Source: Membranipora membranacea
Taxonomy: Eukaryota; Bryozoa; Gymnolaemata; Cheilostomatida; Membraniporidae
DNA: 64,000 nucleotides
Assembly: GCA_914767715.1 (NCBI GenBank)
Contig: OU612071.1
Span: 26,161,681-26,225,680 of the forward strand
Reading direction: 5' to 3'
Of this stretch, positions 38,295 through 49,137 are shown piece after piece (position 1 is the first letter of the stretch; every line of letters begins with the position of its first letter). Position numbers and translations under genes: made by a program. The notes beneath the pieces are model-generated. The model was not told where the DNA came from and searched no databases. It saw only the letters and a program-made list of their open reading frames with translations.

Positions 38295-39872
38295 CGCGAC
38301 AACTTGGCCCGAGCCAAACTTGGCCCGAGCCAAACTTGGCTCGAGCCAAACTTGGCCCCAGCCAAACTTGGCCCGAGCCAAACTTGGCCCCAGCCAAACT
38401 TGGCCCCAGCCAAACTTGGCCCCAGCCAAACTTGGCCCCAGCCAAACTTGGCCCCAGCCAAACTTGGCCCGATGCAATGAAACTTGGCCCCATGTACTGA
38501 AACTTGTCCCCAATTAGTAAAACTTGGCTCCAAATATGAAACTTGGCCCCAAATATGAAACTTGGCCCCAAGTAGTAAAACTTGGCCCTCAGTACTGAAA
38601 CTTGGCCCCAATTAGTAAAACTTGGCCCCATGCAATGAAACTTGGCCCCAAATATAAAACTTGGCCCCAAGTACTGAAACTTGGCCCCAATTAGTAAAAC
38701 TAGGCCTCAAATATAAAACTTGGCCCCATGTACTGAAACTTGGCCCCAATTAGTAAAACTTGGCCCCTAATATAAAACTTGGCCCGATGCAATGAAACCT
38801 GGCCCCAATGCAGTGAAACTTGGCCCCAATTAGTAAAACTTGGCCCCAAGTACTGAAACTTGGCCCCAATTAGTAAAACTTGTCCCCAAATATAAAACTT
38901 GGCCCGATGCAATGAAAGCTGGCCCCAATGCAGTGAAACTTGGCCCCAATTAGTAAAACTTGGCCACAAGTCCTGAAACTTGGCCCCAAGTACCAACACT
39001 TGGCTCCAAATATAAAACTTAGCCCCAAATATAAAACTTGGCCCCATGTACTGAAACTTGGCCCCAATTAGTAAAACATGGCCCTAAATATAAAACTTGG
39101 CCCCATGTACTGAAACTTGGCCCCAATTAGTAAAACTTGGCCCCAAATATAAAACTTGGCCCGATGCAATGAAACCCGGCCCCAATGCAGTGAAACTTGG
39201 CCCCAAACATAAAACTTGGCCCCATGTACTGAAACTTGCCCCAATTAGTAAAACTTGGCCCCAAATATAAAACTTGGCCCCAAATATAAAACTTGGCCCC
39301 ATGTTATGAAACTTGGCCCCAATAACTAAGACTTGGCCCGAATAGAAAACTTGGCCCCATGCAATGAAACTTTGCCCTAGTGACTAAAACTTGGCCCCAA
39401 TTAGTAAAACTGGGCCCCATATACAAAACATGGCCCAAGGTAATGAAACTTGGCCCCAATAACTAAGACTTGGCCCAAATATAAAACTTGGCCCCATGCA
39501 ATAAACTTGGCCAAGTTTCACTGCATTGGTGCCAGGTTTCATTGCATCGGGCCAAGCTTTACTAATTGGGGACAAGTTTCACTGCATTGGGGCCAGGTTT
39601 CATTGCATTGGGCCAAGTTTTATATTTGAGGCCAAGTTTTACTAATTGGGGCCAAGTTTCATTGCATGGTGCCAAGTTTTACTAATTGGGGCCAAGCTTT
39701 ACTAATTTGGGCCAAGTTTCATTGCATGGTGCCAAGTTTTACTAATTGGGGCCAAGCTTTACTAATTGGGGCCAAGTTTCATTGCATCGGGCCAAGTTAT
39801 ATATTTTGGGCCAAGTTTGGCTCGGGCCAAGTTTGGCTCTCGCCAAGTTTGGCTCGGGCCAAGTTGTCGCGC
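38295..39872. mobile_element. Foldback element built from a modular minisatellite (AAACTTGGCCCC core)
   Basis: The ends are inverted repeats CGCGACAACTTGGCCCGAGC. The left arm (38295-39510) is a tandem series of the core AAACTTGGCCCC. The right arm (39511-39872) is the same in reverse, and the axis is the palindrome AAACTTGGCCAAGTTT at 39503-39518. Outer parts of both arms use a simple 16-bp period (core plus AGCC). Inner parts join the core to short linkers drawn from a small set (ATTAGT, AAGTACTG, ATGTACTG, AATATA, ATGCAATG, ATGCAGTG). Inverted arms made of short direct repeats are the defining architecture of Foldback-type transposons (Drosophila FB/Galileo, sea urchin TU). All frames are open through the arms, but no protein is expected. 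Confidence 0.85.
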
Positions 39873-40417
39873 TCCCTGTTTTTTTCGTCGTGTTTTATTG
39901 ACGGTTCTCGATTTCGTATGTCCATCATATCTCTCAATCACAGGCACTGTAATGCACAGTCTCAAAGCTTTATTTCCAAATGGCTATTGCTGTTCTGTGG
40001 TAAAGTAGGCTACCATCAGAAGCTACATGTTGCTGTATAGTTCTCAAAAAATCCACATATTGAAGGTAAAGTAATACTTCCGATGTAATTCTCTAATCTA
40101 GCATTATTTAGCAGATGCGTTGAGGCTGCGTATGGCAGCAAGTTTGATTTTTGTATTTCTCAGCTGTGTACTGGCTTGAAGTTGGTACAGTTATGTCTTG
40201 TAAGGTCTTGCGAGGTGATTCATTGATAGAAATGAACTTGTTGTTGTTATGAAATTGATTGAACTAACCACATACTAGGCATTTTTTGAATGGCTGTGGT
40301 CAAATATTGGTTTAACATCAAACTGTGAAATAGGCTAAGATCATAAAGCTTTTCTAGCAATCCTAGAATAATTTTGGGGGTTACAAATGCATTTTTCATA
40401 TTTGCTTCTGAGCACAG

Positions 40418-40471
40418 AGAGCGATAAACCCCTCTTTTTCATGACAGAAATCCTTAGAGGATGGGCTAAAA
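40418..40471 (+). CDS. Possible small exon of the plus-strand gene
   Basis: The acceptor TTGCTTCTGAGCACAG ends at 40417. The open frame reads SDKPLFFMTEILRGWAK and ends in phase 1 at a weak donor, GTTGAT. That phase would fit the exon at 42573. Small size and weak donor keep confidence low. Confidence 0.22.
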
Positions 40472-41511
40472 GTTGATATAAGTTTCATCCCAGTCAAAGA
40501 CTGTGCATAGAAATACTCGAATATAATTGTGTAGTTTTGTGGTCGGAGATTACTTCGGCTGTGAGATGAAAGTGAAAATGTAAGGAACACCTTCACATTT
40601 CACACAGTATTTGTGTGAATATCGGATCACTCTCAACATGATAATAATCTCCCCAGCAGCCAGTTAAATTATTTATAAAGTGAAGCACTCAAAGTTAAAT
40701 AATACTCGGCCTAGCTTCACTCATTCTTAGTAGCTGCAAATAAGAGTATTAGACAGTGTGTCGATTGGCAGAGAGGTGTTACTAAGTTTTATACCCAGCA
40801 TGAAAAGAAGGTCAATCGTTGACTGTATTATCTCAGTGTGATCCCTGTTGAACACTGACACAGTGTACTGTAGTAGCCGAAATGTTATTGGAAATGATCA
40901 AAGGATGCCACCAAACTCTCCCCTAATAAACAAAAATGGACCTGCAGGCTCTTTGATTTATGTTTATCATTCAAAAATAATTGTGATGTTCTCTTCTCTG
41001 AGACAGATAGAGCTACATGGCTTTTGTTCATGGTACCACTGGAACTGAACTAAATTTGTTTTGAATTCCTCGGTTCCACATATTGCTGATAAGCTGATAA
41101 GGGAGCTGTAGTCAGGATTTACAGTAGATTATCTATGTCATGTTAGATTTTCTCCTCGCCGCAGGCAGGCGATAATCAATTCATGTTTAAGAATGCTGTC
41201 AGGGTTCCATGAAATGTTAATAAACTTTTGTTATATCGCTGATAGAAACAAAAACGAATTCGCAAAAATGGTTTATGGAATATTCAGACGCAAAGCAAAT
41301 TTTTTCACTGGAGCTAAGAACATCAATGTGCAGCAGGGACCAAGTTGAAATCTTGACAGAACACCGCCATCTGCATCCTACAGACGTGATTGATCACAAT
41401 TGTTAAATTGGAAAGGAGTCGTCATTAATATACAGACAATGCCACTTTTTCTAAAATTACTTGTATTGCAATGTTCCCGTTAACCTGGTCACACTATGAA
41501 ATCCAGAGAAC

Positions 41512-42027
41512 TGTGTTACACATAAGGCCACGTGACTTTGATACAGCCCGCGGTTTTTTTCGTCAGTTGGTGGGGGTGGGCGAAAAGAGAAGAATGAGTA
41601 TAGGGGGGAACCATCCATGTAATATCATGATACTTTTTCGATACTAATAGTTATTGTGTTAGTTATTTGGGGTGGTTTGTGAAACTATCAAAAAGAATTT
41701 GGTCTTGAGAGAGCCGAAACGACCATTTTTATATACATGATTCACTTTTTGACATGAAGATGTAAGCAAAATTGACTGAATTTTTACCACATTTGCTGGT
41801 TTAATTTCTATTGATACATTATTTTTTCCCCACATGGTCTCAGTCGGGTTACCACGTAGGTGTCAATATAATGCATTGTGATTTGTGTAAAAAAAACACA
41901 TCGAAAAAGGATCATGAGATTACATTGATGGTTCCCCCCTATTTCTTTCACTCATCTCCCACCCCATCCACTGACACACATCACAGGCTATATCAAAGTC
42001 ACGTGACCTTATGGTGTTACAAGTTAC
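41512..42027. mobile_element. Foldback/MITE-like inverted repeat (about 515 bp)
   Basis: The outer ends are TTACACATAAGGCCACGTGA and the inverted TCACGTGACCTTATGGTGTT. Pairing continues inward through the G-rich/C-rich blocks (GGGGGGAACCATC and GATGGTTCCCCCC) and TCATGATACTTTTTCGAT. Arms meet near 41760. Unrelated in sequence to the other inverted repeats in the window. No coding capacity. Confidence 0.75.
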
Positions 42028-42092
42028 ATTAAAATATTCCTACAATAGAGACCAATTCAATATGTGAGAAGATAAGTTGCAGGAGAGAGTAC

Positions 42093-42173
42093 CTCTATGT
42101 AAGGCCGAGTGTTTCGTAAATCTTTAGTGATTGCAGCTGCGCCAGAAGTTCTTCTGCGCCTCATGTCCTCAGC
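42093..42173 (-). CDS. Candidate 81-bp exon on the minus strand, product unknown
   Basis: On the minus strand the acceptor TATATCTCTAG precedes exactly 27 open codons in phase 0 and a GTACTC donor follows. The peptide contains MRRRRTSGAAAITKDLRN and TRPYIE, a plausible basic or phosphorylatable segment. It lies inside the apparent intron of the plus-strand gene, so it would belong to an overlapping or nested antisense gene. It is not recognised. Confidence 0.33.
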
Positions 42174-42572
42174 CTAGAGATATATGAAAGCATTTAAAAA
42201 TGGGAAAAAAGCGAGAAAACGTAACTAACCATGAAGAAAGTAACGATATGTTCATCATAGCATGGATGCCCGAATGATGTCAATGCCCTTAACAAAAACA
42301 TTATGGACAGCAGGAGAAACTACAAATGGTATTATATTTTATGGAAAGCATTTCATTAGTATGGATAAGTTGACTTTTGTGACAGCTAACAAAATTATTA
42401 TTTGAAAAAGCTTTTCAATACTTAAGGTATTTGGCTCAATTGCAGGCTATCCAAAACCATGCAGCAAATTCATTTTAGGCATGAATGATGATTCCAGCTG
42501 GCAAGTGCAGAATTTGCGGAATATAAGTTGTTTGAATTTTGGAGATCCATTTTAAACTGAGAATTGTTTTTG

Positions 42573-43278
42573 TAGAAACGTTGAGCATAGGGAAGTTGAC
42601 ACCCTGTAGCAGTTTCTGCGAGGCAACACCACACAAGGAAGCCTCAACATCCAATGTTTCAACTCTCATGACAGACACTTCAGGTATGTGATATCCGTAC
42701 AGATTCGACAGCAAATAGTATTGACACCAACAAAGCTGATATAGCTCATAGCTCATATTGTTAAGTGTGAGCGATACTAAAAACTATCCTATGTGTCAAT
42801 TATATCCATATATATATTATAGAATATGTATATTATAAATATTATAATGCTTTATTGTAGCGCAACCTTTCAGGACTCCGAAGAGACCGTGTTTAGGGTC
42901 AGGAAAGGGACCCCTACACGCTAGCACCCATATATTGACCCCAGGTTCAAGCAAAAAGGCTTCACATCTCAAAAGCACACCTAAAGAAGGTAATATATGT
43001 GAACCTGTCATTGATTCCAAACCTCCCTTTGATGATTTATCCTACCTTGCCACTATGAAGGATTTAGATGAGTCTAGTGATGCTGTAAATTAAAATCATA
43101 ACACCCTTACCCGTTTGTTTTTACAGAAAAAGTCCTCAGGAATTATGTACGGAGCAGTTTGGTGGATGATTTCCTGCGCATTCGGCGGTTACTGAAGAAA
43201 TCCCCATCCTCTATCGCGCTTCGAGCTGCCTACAAATACATGAAGAAAAAAATATCACCACACATTATAAGTGCTTAG
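42573..43278 (+). CDS. 3' end of an unidentified gene with Thr-Pro/Ser-Pro sites (three in-phase exons)
   Basis: Exons are 42573-42682, 42861-42989 and 43127-43278 (stop TAG). All junctions are GT..AG and each joins phase 1 to phase 1, which is strong evidence of a real gene. The peptide has a polar Ser/Thr-rich segment with KLTPC, EATPH, FRTPKRP, LTPGSSKK and KSTPKE, then a basic helical tail with VDDFLRIRRLLKKSP and RAAYKYMKKK. Repeated TP sites next to basic residues suggest a nuclear protein phosphorylated by proline-directed kinases; this is inference. A minus-strand ORF over 42475-42756 is its shadow. Candidate upstream exons are at 34430, 35824, 36321 and 40418. Confidence 0.65.
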
Positions 43279-43376
43279 CAGGGGTTATTGAGTAAGATAG
43301 AGAAAATAGAACAAGCCAATATCCAATCTATCGGATTCACTATTGGCTTGCCTCAGGAAGACAAGCAGGTTGAGGC

Positions 43377-44341
43377 TAGGGGTGGAACGACCTCTTGAGG
43401 TTGGAGTTGAATTTCGGATATTTGAACTCGGATCCAACCACAAACCGGGTCGGATATGTGTTTTGTCTGATCTGAGATGATAAATTTTTAATCAACACAT
43501 TGCACTCACTTAGCAATAGCATCATTTATCTCACTGAAAATAACAAGGGAGGAAGTATGATAGTCATTAATTTGTAGTTCAGATAAGATAATTGAGTTTG
43601 GCTGAAAGCACTCAGTGGCGATCAGTAGGCATTCAATACCTGTCTCATTTTCATAGCTATCTATATCGTTGCTGATTAAAATTGATGGATGTGTTTTTTT
43701 TCTGCTGAAATTGATAGAAGCATCTTTACTCAGATCGTTGTGACCAGTGATATATATTCATATCAATGGTTGTGACATAAGACATAATTATTTGTCCAAT
43801 GATGTTCATTGTAACAAAATGTCTAGTTTGATGAACTAAATAATTATCCTCTTCTGCTTTTTCAAAGTAGGAAGACAATTCCTATCTCTAATCACAACAG
43901 AGATTTGGGACATAGGAGCAGGGAGTTTATTCAAACTTAGTGATTTTTAACATCGGGGTTTGAGGGATCTTGGCAAATTGAGCGCCTATGCACAAACTCT
44001 CGTTGTCAAGAGATCTTAGCATTGAAAGATATTTTCAAATAATCTGTTTGTGTGATCCTTGCGCTGTTTGAGTGATAAGTTGCTCCTGTAAAGAATTATA
44101 TCCAAGCTGATATGTGCAAATTTAAACTAGGGTAATTGTTCAGGGAAGAAATTGTTGACAGAGTTTATCCATGTATTCAATGACCTTAATTGTATATCAT
44201 GGTGCTAAAGAAGAGCTGCTGTGACTGGTATATTTAGTGCATTTACACGTTATCCGGGTCCGGATCTGATCCGAGGTTAGATTTATAGACCGATCCGATA
44301 TCCGATCCGAGGTTGCCCAACCCTGATCCGTTCCATCCCTA
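43377..44341. mobile_element. Non-autonomous hAT DNA transposon (965 bp)
   Basis: The ends are TAGGGGTGGAACG and CGTTCCATCCCTA, flanked by 8-bp duplications GTTGAGGC (43369-43376) and GTTGTGGC (44342-44349) that differ at one base. Subterminal sequence is rich in GATCCGA/TCGGATC repeats. The 8-bp duplication and (C)TAGGGNTGG-type ends are diagnostic of hAT elements. There is no transposase ORF. It lies about 100 bp after the stop codon of the plus-strand gene, so it may contribute to its 3' UTR. Confidence 0.88.
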
Positions 44342-45582
44342 GTTGTGGCTCACAAAGATGATATCGCTTTATTGAATCATTATGTTTTATCATAGTAATC
44401 AAGCTATATAGCATATCAGCTAGCAATAATCAACTCTCTTTGGTATTCTTTGATGTTTATGACAGCGCCTATCGCACATTATCTTGTGCGCGACATGATT
44501 TTTTATTTTACATAATGAAAACCAGGAGCATTATTGTCTCAGTATCAGTATCAGTTTGCCTTTTTGTCACCGTTACCATCCCCATGATAATATCATGGTG
44601 TAAACTTACATACCTGTCGATTTTTCGCAATTAGAATTGGGAATTCATGTCCATAACTTCTTACTCTCTCATAAAGACGTACAATCAACTAGATTCAGTG
44701 TCTTCTCCATGCCATTTCCTACAGTACATTTATAGTATGTGATTATAAGTAGAGTTGAGAAACAATATATGGGCTACTGCCAATCACCGAGTCACACATG
44801 ACCAGACTTCCAATCAACAACATTTAGCCTTACTCACTGGATCGATGCCCATGCCATTTACTTGATACATATTTAGATGTAGTTTTTTATTATCATGATC
44901 TAGAGCAGGGAGAATGGAATTTGATTCCATCTAACTGTCGATAGAGTTGGGCAAAAACTATTTCTGGCTACCGCCGCCAGACAGATTTTCTACAACTGCC
45001 AACTTTCTTTATCGATTGCTTTGCTGTTATATACCAACCAATCATAGCTGTAAATAGTTTGTCACTTCTCTGATATCACATACAAGAAATAGAAATTTAG
45101 TACTACCTACCAGCCTCTTCTAGTTGAATGATTAAATTACAGCATACAAACAAAGAAAGAACTCCATGCTGATGAGTGATGATGTTTGCATCTGTTACAG
45201 TATACTATAACACTGTAATTGTCATCAGATTGTCCATATATTACCTAAATTATTACTGCAGCACTTTAGCTGCTGCACTGAGCCTCAAATTATAATGTTA
45301 TCTAAGCTCTTCATCCTAACAGGCATTTATTTTAGCTGGAGCATTACTTGCTGACACTGGCAACTAACAAGGTCATCTCCTTGGCTGTACACTGTGACTG
45401 TGCAATGTACTTATAATGGGTTATTACTGCAATGTAATTGGAATCAAGTCGATAGACTAACATTCAGTGCAACCAAGTATAGGCTTGGCAGTTTGACCAA
45501 TGAGATTTGGATGTTATAATAGACTGCAGTTATGTTTCAACTAGTTTTTTTTTTGGTCTGTAACAGTCAGCTGGAATGGCTT

Positions 45583-45650
45583 AGCTGTAGAGTGCAGGAT
45601 ACCTCCAACTTTAATCAAGCAGTCATGGGTTCGAGTACAGTTGGAGACTA
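45583..45650 (+). repeat. tRNA-derived SINE-like sequence
   Basis: TGGCTTAGCTGTAGAGTG resembles an A box and ATGGGTTCGAGTAC a B box, about 45 bases apart, followed by a T-rich stretch. The T stem is imperfect and the anticodon region does not fold well, so it is interpreted as a SINE head and not a functional tRNA. Confidence 0.45.
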
Positions 45651-46218
45651 ATTTTTTCCGCACGTTGTGCAATAAAACACAAGGGTGCACAACTCATGTA
45701 TGCTCAGTGTATTGATCATTCAACTATAAAGCAACATAAGTGCCAGCCTGCCTTGACTAACCCATATATTTGAATTTTAGAAAATGTCAATGGAACTAAC
45801 CTTGTGAGTGAGGTGACAATTTCCCCGACCCTCTGAAAAGACGTTTATATTGCTTGATGCAGCCCTTGTTATAAAAAAACCCAGCATGCTCCTCATAAAC
45901 CGCAATTGTGTATTTTGTTTATTTGGTGACTTTTGATCATAATCTTCAATATAATACTGAACTACCCTTGTTTGTGATAGGAAATCCTTTGTGACTTAAG
46001 AAAGGGAAATACCTCCCCGGGAATTCCCATTATGGAATTCCCAAGGAATTCCCATTTATGCTGGAGGACTGTTTTAATTTACCCTATAGGAGTTTAGTTT
46101 TCGCGGCATTTAGGATTCGCTTCCCCCCCATGTTGCCTAGGTTGCGAAATTTAGTGTATCTTATATTAAACTCACTCACCATAGTTTCATAAACAATGTA
46201 GAATTATACAGGAATACA

Positions 46219-46311
46219 CCAGCATGCAAGCTAGCGTGGTGTAGTGGTCTAAGTGTCTGCCTTGCTACAAAATGAAGATTTTTGCCCTGGGTTCGAATCC
46301 CAGCTTGAACA
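46219..46311 (+). repeat. tRNA-derived SINE-like sequence
   Basis: GCGTGGTGTAGTGGTCTAAG (A-box-like) and CTGGGTTCGAATCCCAG (perfect T stem with B box) lie about 30 bases apart. The acceptor strands do not pair well and the region between the D and T arms is too long for a standard tRNA. An oligo-T run follows directly, as expected of a Pol III terminator or SINE tail. Confidence 0.5.
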
Positions 46312-46440
46312 TTTTTTTTTAATTTTTATAAGTAAGCCTGCTAGCGAAACTTAGTACTAGTGAAATTTAGTACCAGGTCCAGATATTAGAAATGAAACTC
46401 TAGCTAAATTAAACTGCTATAGGGTATATATAATATCATT

Positions 46441-46529
46441 TTATTCCGTCGTGCGTTGTGTGATCAACCAGCAAGCCGATCGCAAACTGTACGATAAGAT
46501 TACAAACAACATAAAGAAGATTACAAATA
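46441..46529 (-). CDS. Possible terminal exon with a membrane segment (atlastin candidate)
   Basis: On the minus strand, after CACTCAAG, two bases plus 28 codons are open to a TAA. The peptide contains the hydrophobic run FVIFFMLFVILSYSLR and ends ITQRTTE. The phase would fit the last recognised atlastin exon (ends phase 1), and atlastins have a membrane hairpin at this point. Against it: the acceptor lacks a pyrimidine tract, only one membrane segment is present, and about 7 kb (5 kb of it Gypsy) separates them. Confidence 0.18.
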
Positions 46530-48333
46530 CTTGAGTGCACTCACTTTTGAATTTTTGGAAAGAAAGCAGATTCTTGCGGATTGCATTGCGTAATACGTGA
46601 GCACTAATTACTTGGGAGACAAACATTATATGCCAGTCGAAGGTTGCATATGTAAATTGTGTGCTGGGCTAAACTTGGCAGTTGAGAATGTGTTTGCCTT
46701 GGATCTGCATGATATATAGATTTTGCTAAGTAAGAGTAAGGAGGGCATAAGTCCAGATGTTTTAATTCACTGAGGAACTGTATATCTTTATGGTTCTAAC
46801 ATAAAAACTATACTTATTTTACACAAACTGAAAATTTTAGGAACCCTACCCCTTCAAGAAAGGAGGCTGTGGAGATCGCAGCAGGGCAACTAGGGGGTTA
46901 TTTTTGCTTCAACAATAATGTGTTGAGTCAAAATACTGGGGCGCAAAATGAGAAGTATTCTTTGTTAATATCCGCCTTGTTAAAAATTATTGGTCTTTGT
47001 ATCATATTCTTGTCTGTCCATTAAAGATTTTTGTCTATTTGGCGTGAGCATATGCCTGGACTGAATCATTTTTTATACAAACTAGATCTGGGCAAAAATC
47101 TGATATCGACCTATCAAGTTCGAAACTGCTTATATATGATCAAATATGATATGATTTTGAAATGAACAAAAATAGCGGTTGCCGTGAAATTCAGGCTTTT
47201 ATTTAATCATCAGGCTTTGATATAAATAATATGAATTTTTCATTGTTTCTCAGTGCCCCTCACAGAGCTAATGATATTGTGATTACAGAAAAATAATAAT
47301 TGTTCACATCCCCTGTGACAGGTAGGGGTCAGAAAGCTAGTGTTCATTTTCCTCCCTTAAAGTGAAACATGAGAATAGTTTCTTTTATAACAATGGTTCG
47401 AGGTCTCCATTGGAAAAAACTTCCTTTTGCTATAGGTCATTCGATAATATTTCTAGCATTCAAACAAAAATTGCAGGACCCCTGAAACAGAAACGGTGTT
47501 TTTAAATCAACAGGTACAGATGTGACTAAAATCACCTATGGTAGACCAGCTGGATACCACATTAATGGGACCTCTTTATTATCTCTATGTTGACCAATTG
47601 TCAATTATCACTATGGTGCACCACCTTGATACCATGTTTTATTGGACTTTGTCCGAGTCTCTTGCTACTGTGTCTCCTCCTCGCTCTCTGCTTGTCTTCC
47701 AGTCATCCACATCCAACTCTTCAACAAAAATCAACTCAACATTGAATTCATATATAGTATCCTTAGTGTTGAAGATGTAAATATTCGCTTGTTGTAGAAT
47801 CTCCAAATTGATCAGTTTGTAACATCAGTTGTGCCTGGTTTTATAGGTCAAGTTATCAGATTCACTGTGAAGGCCTCGATATGACTTTTGTCATTTTTAA
47901 GTAACATATGTTTCTCACCCTTTTAAGGTTGTTTGCAATATTCTCCCATTGCCAGAACATAAAATAGGCGCCGAATCTTACCGGGGTGGCTACTCCTGGT
48001 ACTGTCCCGATTGCTAGAACTGGAAAATAAAGATAAGAATGGCTCCCGTATTATCGGATAGACAATTAGGTCTCGATTTAATCAATCTTTGACACATTTG
48101 ACATAAATCGAGTGAAAAATATTTTGCACTTTCTTTGTTAGCAAATCATTTGCTGTTTGATCCTGGTTCAAAGATGTTTCTTTTTTTATTTCAGAATCTT
48201 TTTTTTTTCTTCTGGCACTGAGTGCAAAACATTTTGAATGAGATGAATTTGATTGCCAATAAAAGTATATATATACAAACAATCACTAAGTATTGAATTT
48301 GGCAAGTTATTTATTCATTTTTTTATTTATTGA

Positions 48334-48589
48334 TTAGGTAACTTTGCGCCCTTGGTATCTTTATTAAATAATCATTGATTATAATCATTTTCATGGGGAA
48401 ATCCAACTAAATCCAACTTGAATTCAAGTTGTCTCCCTATTATCAATGAGGAGATAATCCTAAGTTTCATGTCAGTATCATTGAAAAACCGTATACCTAA
48501 TCATAAAATCTTTTTAGTTGGATTTCCCCATGAAATTGATTATAATTAATGATTATTTAATATAGATACCGAGGGCGCGAAGTTACCTA
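48334..48589. mobile_element. Short MITE (about 255 bp)
   Basis: Inverted ends TAGGTAACTTTGCGCCC and GGGCGCGAAGTTACCTA continue inward through ATCATTTTCATGGGGAAATC and its complement. A possible TTGA duplication flanks it (48330-48333 and 48590-48593). No coding capacity. It lies about 175 bp left of the Gypsy 5' LTR. Confidence 0.75.
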
Positions 48590-48764
48590 TTGAGGTTTTC
48601 TAAAAGTTTATAATTAAAGCAAATTAAAAATAACTTGTTATGCCTAAATAAACTTATATTGTGCCCATGGTATGTTACATAACATTAATTTATTGCCATA
48701 GGTAGAAAGCTATGACTCTGAATCAAATGAAATTCAGCTATTATATGTCTTTTTCAACACCACA

Positions 48765-48987
48765 TGTGATGGAACCGGATATTAGCATAAAGGGATCTAG
48801 ACAGCAGGTGAAAGAGATTAGCAGAGGACGCAGACTCGGACTATAATCGGATGCGCGAGAGAGAGGGTATTAGAATAAACGTGGACTAAGAAAGAAGAAG
48901 ATAGAGGGAGACACTTACTAACTGTCATGCAGAACTAGGCAGCTAGGAACACTCATACATTAATACATGTCAGTTGAATACACGACA
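48765..48987 (+). repeat. 5' LTR of the Gypsy element
   Basis: 223 bp, TGTGATGGAACCGGATATTA at the start and ACACGACA at the end. It matches the 3' LTR with scattered substitutions and one-base indels, so the insertion is not recent. Confidence 0.92.
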
Positions 48988-49002
48988 TGGTGTCAGAAGT
49001 GA
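48988..49002 (+). promoter_or_regulatory. Primer-binding site (Leu-tRNA type)
   Basis: TGGTGTCAGAAGTG immediately follows the 5' LTR. TGG followed by TGTCAG.AGTG is complementary to the 3' end of leucine tRNAs, as used by several animal Ty3/Gypsy lineages. The tRNA assignment is from memory of the family pattern. Confidence 0.65.
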
Positions 49003-49137
49003 AATGGAATTAGAGAGGATTGTCATGAGAGTTGAAATTAGAGAAGGAGAAGAGAGTTGAATGAATTTGAAATTGGCGGATTGTGACGTCATCGATAAAA
49101 TTTGGCAACATTCCCGGTGACTCCTTGGTATTAAAGC

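Larger units (their letters stand above)
44350..48334. other. Gene-poor stretch with SINE fragments
   Basis: No confident gene. It holds two tRNA-derived fragments (about 45585 and 46219) and a possible terminal exon at 46441-46529, described separately. Confidence 0.45.

Noticed and set aside
38305-39505. CRISPR-like repeat/spacer pattern
   Set aside because: The core is only 12 bases, the linkers are 4-10 bases and recur from a small set, and the genome is eukaryotic.
38206-39575. Multiple long overlapping ORFs on both strands (up to 154 codons)
   Set aside because: All are read-through of the AAACTTGGCCCC minisatellite, whose periods leave several frames open; the peptides are only repeat translations.
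42475-42756. 93-codon minus-strand ORF
   Set aside because: It is the antisense shadow of the plus-strand exon 42573-42682, which has good splice sites and joins in phase.
46219-46311. Functional tRNA gene
   Set aside because: The T arm is perfect, but acceptor strands do not pair and the middle region is too long; a SINE fragment fits better.
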